A DNA stretch of 9,016 nucleotides, from positions 1 to 9,016 of the forward strand of contig CAMLKQ010000075.1 in assembly GCA_946480585.1 (NCBI GenBank). The letters are read 5' to 3'. A program made the position numbers and the translations under genes. This DNA is from an uncultured Kangiella sp. Lineage in GTDB: Bacteria > Pseudomonadota > Gammaproteobacteria > Enterobacterales > DSM-103792. This document shows positions 1 to 6,079 of this stretch, piece after piece (positions within the stretch are counted from its first letter, which is position 1; each line of letters begins with the position of its first letter). A model generated the notes under the pieces. It did no database searches, had not been told where the DNA came from, and was given only the letters and a program-made list of their open reading frames with translations.

Positions 1-1
1 C

Positions 2-367
2 GAAAAGAATTGGCGTTCCGTTGCGCAGAACTACAACTTTGCCCGCGACTTCAACAAGGCCATTGCGGCCTACGGTGAAGCGGCGAAGTTTGCGACTGAT
101 GGCACCTACTTTGTTTATCAGGGCGAGATTTATGCCCAAGATGAGAAGTGGCCAGAAGCCGCAACGGCATTCGGTAAGGCGCTGGAAAAAGGTGGTTTGA
201 AGGACCCGGGTCGGGTTTACCTGAACTTGGGTATTGCTCAGTACAATTTGGGCAAGGTGCAGCAAGCCTTGAGCAATTTGGAGAAGGCCACCCAGTACGA
301 CAAGTCGCGCAACAACGCCTCATCTTGGATCAACTTCATCAACAGCAAGCGTATTGCTGCGGAATGA
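2..367 (+). CDS. Tetratricopeptide-repeat protein, C-terminal part (5' end outside window)
   Basis: The reading frame is open from the left edge and stops at TGA 365-367, giving 121 residues of a C-terminal region. I see about three TPR-like helix pairs (residues about 2-31, 35-64 and 71-101 of the fragment). They show the usual small/aromatic pattern, for example FNKAIAAYGEAAKFA, WPEAATAFGKALEKG and VQQALSNLEKATQYD. The protein ends in a short tail with SSWINF. TPR domains serve as protein-protein scaffolds. The repeat spacing, the KGGLKDPG connector and the tail resemble the TPR protein found at the end of TonB-ExbB-ExbD operons of marine gammaproteobacteria. That is inference, because the upstream genes are not visible. 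The gene is last in its transcript: a strong hairpin starts 22 bases after the stop. The TPR assignment is firm; the TonB link is tentative. Confidence 0.8.
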   Translation, partial: EKNWRSVAQNYNFARDFNKAIAAYGEAAKFATDGTYFVYQGEIYAQDEKWPEAATAFGKALEKGGLKDPGRVYLNLGIAQYNLGKVQQALSNLEKATQYDKSRNNASSWINFINSKRIAAE

Positions 368-389
368 GTGATTGTTTCAGATTGTAGTA

Positions 390-430
390 GACAAATAAAA
401 AACCCCGCCCTGCGGGGTTTTTTATTTGTC
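390..430 (+). terminator. Long perfect-stem intrinsic terminator after the TPR gene
   Basis: A 19-base arm (390-408) and its exact reverse complement (412-430) are separated by only CCT. The core is CCCCGC/GCGGGG followed by TTTTTTATTTGTC. The 5' arm is A-rich, so the other strand also carries a U-run and the element could stop transcription both ways. Both neighbouring genes run on the + strand, so its main role should be ending the TPR transcript. Confidence 0.93.
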
Positions 431-472
431 GTGCCATACTTGGCAAATAATGAAGTCGCAGGTTGAATCAGA

Positions 473-1870
473 ATGGCGCGTTCGGTTCAAGACTGGGTCA
501 GCCACATTGCCAAGGCCGAAATGCCGGCCTTTGGCCAAACCTTGCAGCAAATAGCCGCGCTCAATGAATTCATGCTGAGCCACGCGGCTGAACTGACCCG
601 GGTGATTCTGCGCGACCCGGCCATGACGGCGAAAATTCTTCGTCTTGCCAATAGCGTCTATTTCAACCCTTCCCAGAAACGTATCAATACGGTGAGTCGG
701 GCAGTGATCGTGCTCGGCTTCCAGACCTTGCGCTCGATTTGTGTTGCGACCCTGCTACTGGATGAACTGCTGAGTCGCGACACCGGTGCCGAACTCGGCA
801 AGGAGGTGGCTGATGCCTTCCATGCCGCCATGCAGGCGCGCGAGTTGGCACTGCTGCGCAAAGAGCCGAATGTTGAAGAGATTTTTATCGCGGCGCTGTT
901 GTATCGCATTGGCGAGCTGAGTTTCTGGGCCGCTGGTGGCGAGCACGCCAGCAAGCTGCATCAGCTGCTCGCGAGCGGGGTGGCGCCGGACGAGGCGGAG
1001 GAGCAGGTATTGGGTTTTCGCTTGCGTCAGCTGACGTGGGGCTTGGCGCAGGAGTGGCGGGTCAGCGATACCTTGTTGTCCAGCCTGCGCAGCCGTGATG
1101 CGTCGCCTGCGACCCAATGTGTTGCGCATGCGTTCGATGCTATTCGACTGGTGCCGGCGCTACGCGAAAACAAGCTGGATGAGGCCGCGCTGAAGCCACT
1201 GATGGCGTTCACCGGCCAGAGTGAGGTCGAGCTGCGCAAGCGCTTGCAAGAGGCTGGCGAACGCGCCGCCGATGTGCTGAGGGCGAGCGGGGCCGGCCAA
1301 TTGGTGCGTTATGTCCAGGATGGCGTGGAGGCCGCTGACGAGGCGGCCGAAGCCTTGCCGCAGAGTTTCACCGGTGAACCGGATCTGAAATTGCAACTCG
1401 CCATCATCCGGGAATTGAATACGCTGTGCGCCGGCAAAATCGATATCAATCTGGTGCTGCAGCTGTTGCTGGAAGGACTGCACCGCGGTGCCGGCCTGCC
1501 ACGGGTGATGATTGCGCTGCTGAATCCGACTCGCACCGAGCTGATTGGCAAATACGTTGTGGAATGGCCGGTCAGCAATGTGCTCGGACGGTTTCGTTTT
1601 GTATTGAACGAAGTGCCGGTGCTGCAACAGGTCGTGCAGGGGCAGACGTTGTGGGCGTGGCGCGACAGCGATCGGCACGCATTTACCTTGGTGCTGAAGC
1701 AGGCCGGTGCTGCCGATTGCTTGTTGGCGCCGTTGGCGGTGAATGGCAAGGTCATCGGCGTGGTTTATGCCGACCGCGGTGAACAGGCCTTGTCGGCTGC
1801 CGATCAAGAGGCGTTCGAGCTGTTCTGCTCACAGGCGGCGCTGTGCCTGAAAGCGCCGAGCAAAGCCTGA
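473..1870 (+). CDS. HDOD domain protein with C-terminal GAF domain
   Basis: This 465-residue protein is probably cytoplasmic; I see no signal peptide or membrane segment. Residues about 15-210 form an HDOD domain. The typical helix LTRVILRDPAMTAKILRLAN is at 41-60, followed by INTVSRAVIVLGFQTLRSI (71-89). At the place where true HD phosphohydrolases carry the His-Asp pair (GLLHDIG-like), this protein reads ALLYRIGE (141-148), so the metal-binding dyad is absent and phosphodiesterase activity is unlikely. Residues about 305-460 look like a GAF domain, ending in LLAPLAVNGKVIGVVYADR (417-435), the usual last strands. HDOD proteins are generally signalling or regulatory scaffolds, and the GAF half may sense a small ligand. 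ATG 473 is the first usable start. Its ribosome site is weak (AGG at 460-462). The gene is a single unit between two terminators and converges on mltD. Domain calls are solid; the pathway is unknown. Confidence 0.9.
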   Translation: MARSVQDWVSHIAKAEMPAFGQTLQQIAALNEFMLSHAAELTRVILRDPAMTAKILRLANSVYFNPSQKRINTVSRAVIVLGFQTLRSICVATLLLDELLSRDTGAELGKEVADAFHAAMQARELALLRKEPNVEEIFIAALLYRIGELSFWAAGGEHASKLHQLLASGVAPDEAEEQVLGFRLRQLTWGLAQEWRVSDTLLSSLRSRDASPATQCVAHAFDAIRLVPALRENKLDEAALKPLMAFTGQSEVELRKRLQEAGERAADVLRASGAGQLVRYVQDGVEAADEAAEALPQSFTGEPDLKLQLAIIRELNTLCAGKIDINLVLQLLLEGLHRGAGLPRVMIALLNPTRTELIGKYVVEWPVSNVLGRFRFVLNEVPVLQQVVQGQTLWAWRDSDRHAFTLVLKQAGAADCLLAPLAVNGKVIGVVYADRGEQALSAADQEAFELFCSQAALCLKAPSKA

Positions 1871-2024
1871 CGATCGGATTGCCTGTCTCACCTTGAGTCG
1901 GAGTGGCCTTCCAATTTGTTTGCTTGTGTGCAGTGCTCGTGGTTGTTCAATGTGCGACACATCGCTTCAACGTGAAGCGCCCTTCGCCAAGACTTAAGGC
2001 ATCCCTTTTCTGTTGTATGTATTC

Positions 2025-2062
2025 CCAATAAAAAACACGGCCTTGGCCGTGTTTTTTATTGG
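2025..2062. terminator. Bidirectional terminator between convergent genes
   Basis: An 18-base arm (2025-2042) and its exact reverse complement (2045-2062) flank two bases. The GC core is CACGGCC/GGCCGTG, with an A-run on the left and TTTTTTATT on the right. A U-run follows the core in both directions, so it should end both the HDOD-GAF transcript (+) and the mltD transcript (-), whose stop is at 2095. Confidence 0.93.
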
Positions 2063-2094
2063 TTTATCGTTATCTGACTGTCTGCAATCGCCGC

Positions 2095-3735
2095 TCAACC
2101 GCCGTTGATTTCGCTCAGGTCGGCGTACACGGTCAGGCGCTGGCCCGGTTTCAGGACGCGATTGACTGGCCAATTGTTCCAGCGACCGAGGTCGGCCACT
2201 TTGACGCCGAATTTCTGGGCAATGCGCGCCAGTGAGTCGCCACTGCGGACGGTGTACTGGATCTTGCGGTTGGCCAGATTGGGATTGCTGCTGGTTTCTC
2301 TCGCCGCGACCGTGGCGCCGGCGCTTTTCCCGCTGATCTTGATGATCTGGCCCGGTTTCAACGCCGACTTGCTGTGCAGATCGTTGAGGGCGAGCAAGTC
2401 GTTGAGTTTCATGTTGTGGCGACGGCTAATCGACCACAGCGTGTCACCTTTCTCGACCTGGTATTCGCTGGCGTTTTCCCGTTGGCTGGCGACCCGGTTG
2501 AGCTCGGCTTTCTGGCGCGGGCTCAGGCTTGCGACCAGCGTGCCGGGCACTTCGGCTTTGCTGCCGGCTTTCGGAATCAACAGCTGTTGGCCGGCGCGGA
2601 TATTGTTGCCTTTGATCTTGTTGGTCGAGCGCAACAGCTCAACGCTGGTGCGGAACTGCTTGGCAATGCGGCCGAGGTTGTCGCCGCTCTTGACGGTGTA
2701 GCTCGCCCATTTGACCCGATCTTCATGCGGCGTGTTGCGCAGCGCGTCTTCAAACTTCGGCGCATTGCTGAGCGGCACCAGCAGGTAATGCGGACCGTTC
2801 GGGTCGGTTGCCCAACGGTTGAAATGCGGATTCAGTTGATAGAGTTCGTCTTCCGGGGTGCCAGACAGTTCAGCGGCCAGCGCCAGATCGATCTGGGTGT
2901 CGATGTTCACCCGGGCAAAATACGGCTCATTCGGAATCGGCTGGAAGCGCAGAGCGAATTTGTCCTGCTCTCGCAGCAACTGCGCCAGTGCCAGCATTTT
3001 CGGCACATAGGCGCTGGTTTCGCTGCGCAGTTTCAGTGACCAGAAATCGGTGGGCTTGCCGGCGCGCTGGTTTTTCTTGATGGCGCGCATGATGTTGCCT
3101 TCACCGGCGTTGTAGGCGGCGAGCGCCAGCAGCCAGTCGCCGCCAAACATCCGGTTCAGGCGCGTCAGGTATTCGAGCGCAGCATCGGTGGAGCGAATGA
3201 TGTCGCGACGGCCATCCTGCCACCAGTTTTGTTCCATGCCGTAGCCCTTGCCGGTTTTCGGCATGAACTGCCAGATGCCGGAGGCACGGCTGCGCGAGTA
3301 CGCGTAAGGGTGGAAGGCGCTTTCGACAATCGGCAGCAGCGCCAGATCGAGCGGCAGGCCGCGTGCTTCAATGCGTTCGACTATGTGATGCATGTAGCGC
3401 TGGGCGCGCTGCGACACGCGATCCATGTACTCCTGATTGCGTTCGAACCAGGCGCGCTGGGCGAGCACGTCTTCGTTTTCGACCGTTTCAAACTGCAGGC
3501 CGGTGCGAATGCGCTCCCAGAGATCCGTGACCGGCGCCGGGCCAACGGCTTCCGGCGTCACCGCGGTTTCGGCCGGCGTTTCGGCAACGAGCGGTGCTAC
3601 CGTTTCGGCGGCGGGAATGGTGGTTTCGGATGCGGGCGGTGGTGTCGGCAGCGTGCCGGAATCGGCATCGGTGGCGAGGTGTTGGCAACCGGTCAGCAAC
3701 AGCAGGCTGGCGGCAGCCCAGAGGCCTCGGCGCAT
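2095..3735 (-). CDS. mltD: Membrane-bound lytic murein transglycosylase D (lipoprotein)
   Basis: MltD cleaves the MurNAc-GlcNAc bond of peptidoglycan, leaving 1,6-anhydro-MurNAc ends, and acts from the outer membrane in the periplasm. The 546-residue protein starts with a lipoprotein signal: hydrophobic LWAAASLLLLTG, then Cys17, with Gln18 at +2, which fits outer-membrane sorting. A Pro/Thr/Ala-rich linker (about 27-70) precedes the SLT domain (about 110-250). That domain shows LLPIVESAF with catalytic Glu138, SGIWQFMP (152-159) and AAYNAGEGN (206-214). Three LysM peptidoglycan-binding domains follow at about 346-388, 425-467 and 494-537, each beginning Y(T/Q)V..GD. E. coli MltD is somewhat shorter and carries fewer LysM repeats. 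ATG 3735 has a good ribosome site, GGAGA eight bases upstream. It lies downstream of gloB on the same strand with a 154-base gap and its own candidate promoter. Confidence 0.96.
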   Translation of the reverse strand: MRRGLWAAASLLLLTGCQHLATDADSGTLPTPPPASETTIPAAETVAPLVAETPAETAVTPEAVGPAPVTDLWERIRTGLQFETVENEDVLAQRAWFERNQEYMDRVSQRAQRYMHHIVERIEARGLPLDLALLPIVESAFHPYAYSRSRASGIWQFMPKTGKGYGMEQNWWQDGRRDIIRSTDAALEYLTRLNRMFGGDWLLALAAYNAGEGNIMRAIKKNQRAGKPTDFWSLKLRSETSAYVPKMLALAQLLREQDKFALRFQPIPNEPYFARVNIDTQIDLALAAELSGTPEDELYQLNPHFNRWATDPNGPHYLLVPLSNAPKFEDALRNTPHEDRVKWASYTVKSGDNLGRIAKQFRTSVELLRSTNKIKGNNIRAGQQLLIPKAGSKAEVPGTLVASLSPRQKAELNRVASQRENASEYQVEKGDTLWSISRRHNMKLNDLLALNDLHSKSALKPGQIIKISGKSAGATVAARETSSNPNLANRKIQYTVRSGDSLARIAQKFGVKVADLGRWNNWPVNRVLKPGQRLTVYADLSEINGG

Positions 3736-3837
3736 GTGTCGTCTCCGTTGTTCGGCGAATACAACCCGCCCTCAGCGGGCAGACGGCGGAAGAAAATCTG
3801 GCACAGGCGCCCAGCGAGGCTGTGGCGACCGGTGGCT

Positions 3838-3867
3838 ATGGTAGGAAGACGGTCATCAAACTGTCAA
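3838..3867 (-). promoter_or_regulatory. Candidate sigma-70 promoter for mltD
   Basis: On the - strand a consensus -35 box TTGACA (complement of 3862-3867) is followed after 18 bases by TACCAT (complement of 3838-3843), a 4/6 match to the -10 box. Transcription would start near 3831, leaving a leader of about 95 bases before mltD. The box lies just past the gloB stop in a gap otherwise without a gene. The spacing is one base above the optimum and the -10 is weak. Confidence 0.4.
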
Positions 3868-3889
3868 AGTTTTCCGACCATTCAATAGC

Positions 3890-4663
3890 TTAGCGAAAGC
3901 GGTTTTTCCACTCCCGGAGCGCCGCGAAGCAGCTCAGGCTGTCCGTAATCGGAACGCCGGTTTCACGCGCGACTGCCGCTTGCAGGCCCGGTTCGTGGCA
4001 GCGCAGAAACGGGTTGCTGGCGAGTTCTTCCTGCAACACACCCGGCACGGTCGGGATGCCTTGCGCGCGTAGGGCCTGTACGCGTGCGGCCCGGGCGGCC
4101 AGACCGGCGTGGTCTGGCTCGACGGAACGGGCAAAGCGCAGGTTGGCTTCGGTGTATTCGTGGCTGCAGTAAATCGCCGTGTCCGGCGGCAGCTGCGCCA
4201 GACGTTGCAGCGACGCAAACAACTGCTCGGCGGTACCGGTGAAGATGCGGCCGCAGCCGGCCAGAAACAGGGTATCGCCGCAGAACAGCCGACCGTCGCC
4301 ATAGAACGCAATGTGTTCGCGGACATGGCCCGGCACGGCCAGCACCTGTAGCTGCTGATCCAGATGCGGCAGGTCCACCACATCACCTTCGGTCAGCGCG
4401 ACATCGCAGTCGGCGACCCGCTCGATGGCCGGCCCGTAAACCCGGGCGCCGGTGGCCGCTTTCAATGCGGTCAGGCCGCCGATGTGATCGCGGTGGTGAT
4501 GGGTCACCAGAATGCTGTCGAGCACCAGCTGATGCTGCGCAAGATGCGCCAGCACCGGCTCGGCATTGCTCGGATCGATGATGGTCACCCGCGACTCACC
4601 GGGGCGCGCCAACAGCCAGATGTAGTTGTCGTAGGACGCCGGAATTCCGGTAACATGCAGCAT
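3890..4663 (-). CDS. gloB: Hydroxyacylglutathione hydrolase (glyoxalase II)
   Basis: GloB hydrolyses S-D-lactoylglutathione to D-lactate and glutathione, the second step of methylglyoxal detoxification in the cytoplasm. The 257-residue product (E. coli: 251) is a metallo-beta-lactamase fold protein. The metal-binding motif THHHRDH is at 54-60 (His55, His57, Asp59, His60). His113 lies in VPGHVREH, the bridging Asp130 in LFCGDTLF, and His168 in CSHEY. GCGRIFTGT (137-144) and NPFLR (217-221) are also family-typical. The frame stays open far upstream, but family similarity begins at MLHVTGIPASYDNYIW. ATG 4663 has GAGAG eight bases before it, whereas the alternative ATG at 4690 has no ribosome site. 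It is transcribed away from the methyltransferase gene, with 81 bases between the two starts, and is followed by mltD. One small oddity: the usual PGHTxGH reads PGHVREH here. Confidence 0.95.
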   Translation of the reverse strand: MLHVTGIPASYDNYIWLLARPGESRVTIIDPSNAEPVLAHLAQHQLVLDSILVTHHHRDHIGGLTALKAATGARVYGPAIERVADCDVALTEGDVVDLPHLDQQLQVLAVPGHVREHIAFYGDGRLFCGDTLFLAGCGRIFTGTAEQLFASLQRLAQLPPDTAIYCSHEYTEANLRFARSVEPDHAGLAARAARVQALRAQGIPTVPGVLQEELASNPFLRCHEPGLQAAVARETGVPITDSLSCFAALREWKNRFR

Positions 4664-4693
4664 CGTGAAGGCTCTCGTCACAGTGGTCATTTC

Positions 4694-4721
4694 GTCGGCA
4701 CGGGCGCCCGTTCCGGCCGAC
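4694..4721. repeat. Interrupted inverted repeat in the gloB/methyltransferase divergent region
   Basis: Left arm GTCGGCACGGGC (4694-4705) pairs with right arm GCCCGT (4706-4711) plus GCCGAC (4716-4721), interrupted by a 4-base bulge at 4712-4715. The central 12 bases (4700-4711) are a perfect palindrome. The dyad sits between two divergent start codons, where an operator or an RNA hairpin in a leader would be placed. I could not recognise it as a known regulator's site. Confidence 0.45.
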
Positions 4722-4744
4722 AGTCTGACACAGGTGCACAACGC

Positions 4745-5518
4745 ATGAACGCAACCGTTGTTGGCCGTGACGTCGACGCGACGTGTCCGTGGCAGCAGCT
4801 GCCGGCCGGCAGCGAGCTCAAACGCGCGCTGGAAGCCGAGCTGTCGGTGCGGCTGCAGTGTGCATTCGGTTATCACTTGCTGAGTCTCGGTGACTACGCC
4901 GGCACGCTCGAATTGAGCGGCTGCCCGGTCCGGCACCATTGGGCGCTGGGAGCAGGGGCGTCTGGTGGCGTTGGACATATCCGGGCACAGCCGGAAGCGC
5001 TGCCCTTGCAAAGTGACAGCATCGATGTGGCGCTGCTGCCACTGACGCTGGAATTCAGCCCCGATCCGCATGCCTTGCTGCGGGAAGTGCAGCGCGTGCT
5101 GATCGGCGACGGCCATCTGGTAATCGCCGGATTCAATCCCTGGAGTTTGTGGGGCGCGCGCCGGGCGCTGGCTGGCCGACCGCTGCCGAAAAAAGCGCCG
5201 CCGTGGCAGGCGCGCTTTTTGTCCGCCGGTCGGCTCACCGACTGGCTCAAGCTGCTGGATTTCGAGGTGACGCAGATCCGGTTTCACCATTACCGGCCGC
5301 CGCTGCGAACCGAGACATGGCAACGGCGCTGGCAGTTTCTGGATCGGGTTGGCCAGCGCGCCTGGCCAAACACCGGCGCGCTGTACGTAATCGCGGCGCA
5401 AAAACGGGTGCTGCCGCTGACGCCGATACGGCTCGCCAAGCGGCGCCTGATCGCGTTGCCGGTGCCGGGCGTGGCGACGGCGCCACGGCGGACCGCGACG
5501 CTGCGCAGTAAAGACTGA
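4745..5518 (+). CDS. yafS: YafS-like SAM-dependent methyltransferase family protein
   Basis: This 257-residue protein matches the pattern of E. coli YafS, which sits in the same place next to gloB and rnhA. Shared features are an N-terminal LKRALEAEL helix, FGYHLLSLGD (41-50), the block LPLQSDSIDVALLPLTLEF (86-104), then DPHALLREVQRVLIGDGHLVIAGFNP (107-132), which corresponds to the later strands of a class I methyltransferase. The glycine-rich SAM-binding motif I (LDxGxGxG) is not intact: the expected site reads LLSLGDYAG (45-53). The C-terminal 35 residues are basic (AKRR, PRR). The substrate of the family is not known to me, and YafS-type annotation is by similarity only. ATG 4745 is chosen because similarity begins soon after it; the ribosome site is poor (AGG about 12 bases upstream). 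The gene is probably first in a transcript with rnhA and dnaQ. Confidence 0.85.
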   Translation: MNATVVGRDVDATCPWQQLPAGSELKRALEAELSVRLQCAFGYHLLSLGDYAGTLELSGCPVRHHWALGAGASGGVGHIRAQPEALPLQSDSIDVALLPLTLEFSPDPHALLREVQRVLIGDGHLVIAGFNPWSLWGARRALAGRPLPKKAPPWQARFLSAGRLTDWLKLLDFEVTQIRFHHYRPPLRTETWQRRWQFLDRVGQRAWPNTGALYVIAAQKRVLPLTPIRLAKRRLIALPVPGVATAPRRTATLRSKD

Positions 5519-5554
5519 CGCAAAAAACATTAATTAGAAAACGTAGAACCGCGA

Positions 5555-6034
5555 ATGCACGTAGACATTTTTACCGACGGCGCCTGCAAGGGAAACCCGG
5601 GGCCGGGCGGCTGGGGCGCTTTGCTCCGTTATGGCAAACACCAGAAATCGTTTTGTGGTGGCGAGTTGCTGACCACCAACAACCGGATGGAAATGCTCGC
5701 CGCCATCGAAGCGCTGCGGGCGTTGAAAAAATCCTGCGCGGTCAACCTGACTACCGATTCGGAGTACCTGCGTCGCGGTGTCACTGAATGGATGGCCGGT
5801 TGGCAGCGCAACGGCTGGCGCACAGCCGACAAAAAGCCGGTCAAGAACCAGGATTTGTGGCAGGCGCTGGCGGAAGAAATCAAACGCCACCAGATCGCCT
5901 GGCATTGGGTTCGCGGCCATCAGGGCCATACTGAAAACGAACATGCTGATCAGCTGGCCAATCGCGGTGTTGAACTGGTGCTCGCGGCCGGCGCCAACGT
6001 GTCGGCGACCGAAGTCACCGATGTACCGGTGTGA
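5555..6034 (+). CDS. rnhA: Ribonuclease HI
   Basis: RNase HI cuts the RNA strand of RNA-DNA hybrids and so removes primers and R-loops; it needs Mg2+ or Mn2+. The 159-residue product is close to the E. coli length of 155. The catalytic set is complete: Asp8 ([17 protein letters not shown]), Glu46 ([13 protein letters not shown]), Asp68 (TTDSEYL) and Asp132 (EHADQLAN), plus the loop histidine His122 in WVRGHQGH. The basic protrusion region [15 protein letters not shown] (88-102) is also present. ATG 5555 begins the family sequence at once (MHVDIFTDG). There is no clear ribosome site; the preceding 36 bases are A/T-rich, unlike their surroundings. It follows the methyltransferase closely and precedes dnaQ by 45 bases on the same strand, unlike E. 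coli where rnhA and dnaQ diverge. Confidence 0.98.
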   Translation: MHVDIFTDGACKGNPGPGGWGALLRYGKHQKSFCGGELLTTNNRMEMLAAIEALRALKKSCAVNLTTDSEYLRRGVTEWMAGWQRNGWRTADKKPVKNQDLWQALAEEIKRHQIAWHWVRGHQGHTENEHADQLANRGVELVLAAGANVSATEVTDVPV

Positions 6035-6079
6035 TGCGGTGCCAGCCGTAGTTGAACTGATTCAGAAAGAGACGCGGAC

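Noticed and set aside
1963..1979. Small hairpin CGCTTC-AACGT-GAAGCG between the HDOD-GAF gene and mltD.
   Set aside because: A 6-bp stem without a following T-run is not a terminator, and such short repeats are expected by chance. The real terminator is at 2025-2062.
3765..3779. CCCGC...GCGGG inverted repeat in the presumed mltD leader.
   Set aside because: Only a 5-bp stem with no U-run or conserved riboswitch-like elements; too weak to claim.
3229..3888. Open frames on the + strand across the start of mltD and its upstream gap.
   Set aside because: They lie opposite the mltD signal peptide, linker and SLT domain and encode low-complexity Arg/Gly-rich sequence with no family resemblance.
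4364..4744. The methyltransferase frame is open upstream on the + strand, overlapping gloB antisense.
   Set aside because: The added residues do not resemble the YafS family, and ATG 4745 fits the family's N-terminus. The region is opposite the conserved gloB coding sequence.
4664..5530. The gloB frame stays open on the - strand far upstream through the methyltransferase gene, giving a possible 546-residue protein.
   Set aside because: Glyoxalase II similarity begins at 4663, where a ribosome site is present. The extension is Arg/Gln-rich with no recognisable domain and lies opposite a conserved gene, so it is a by-product of GC-rich codon use.
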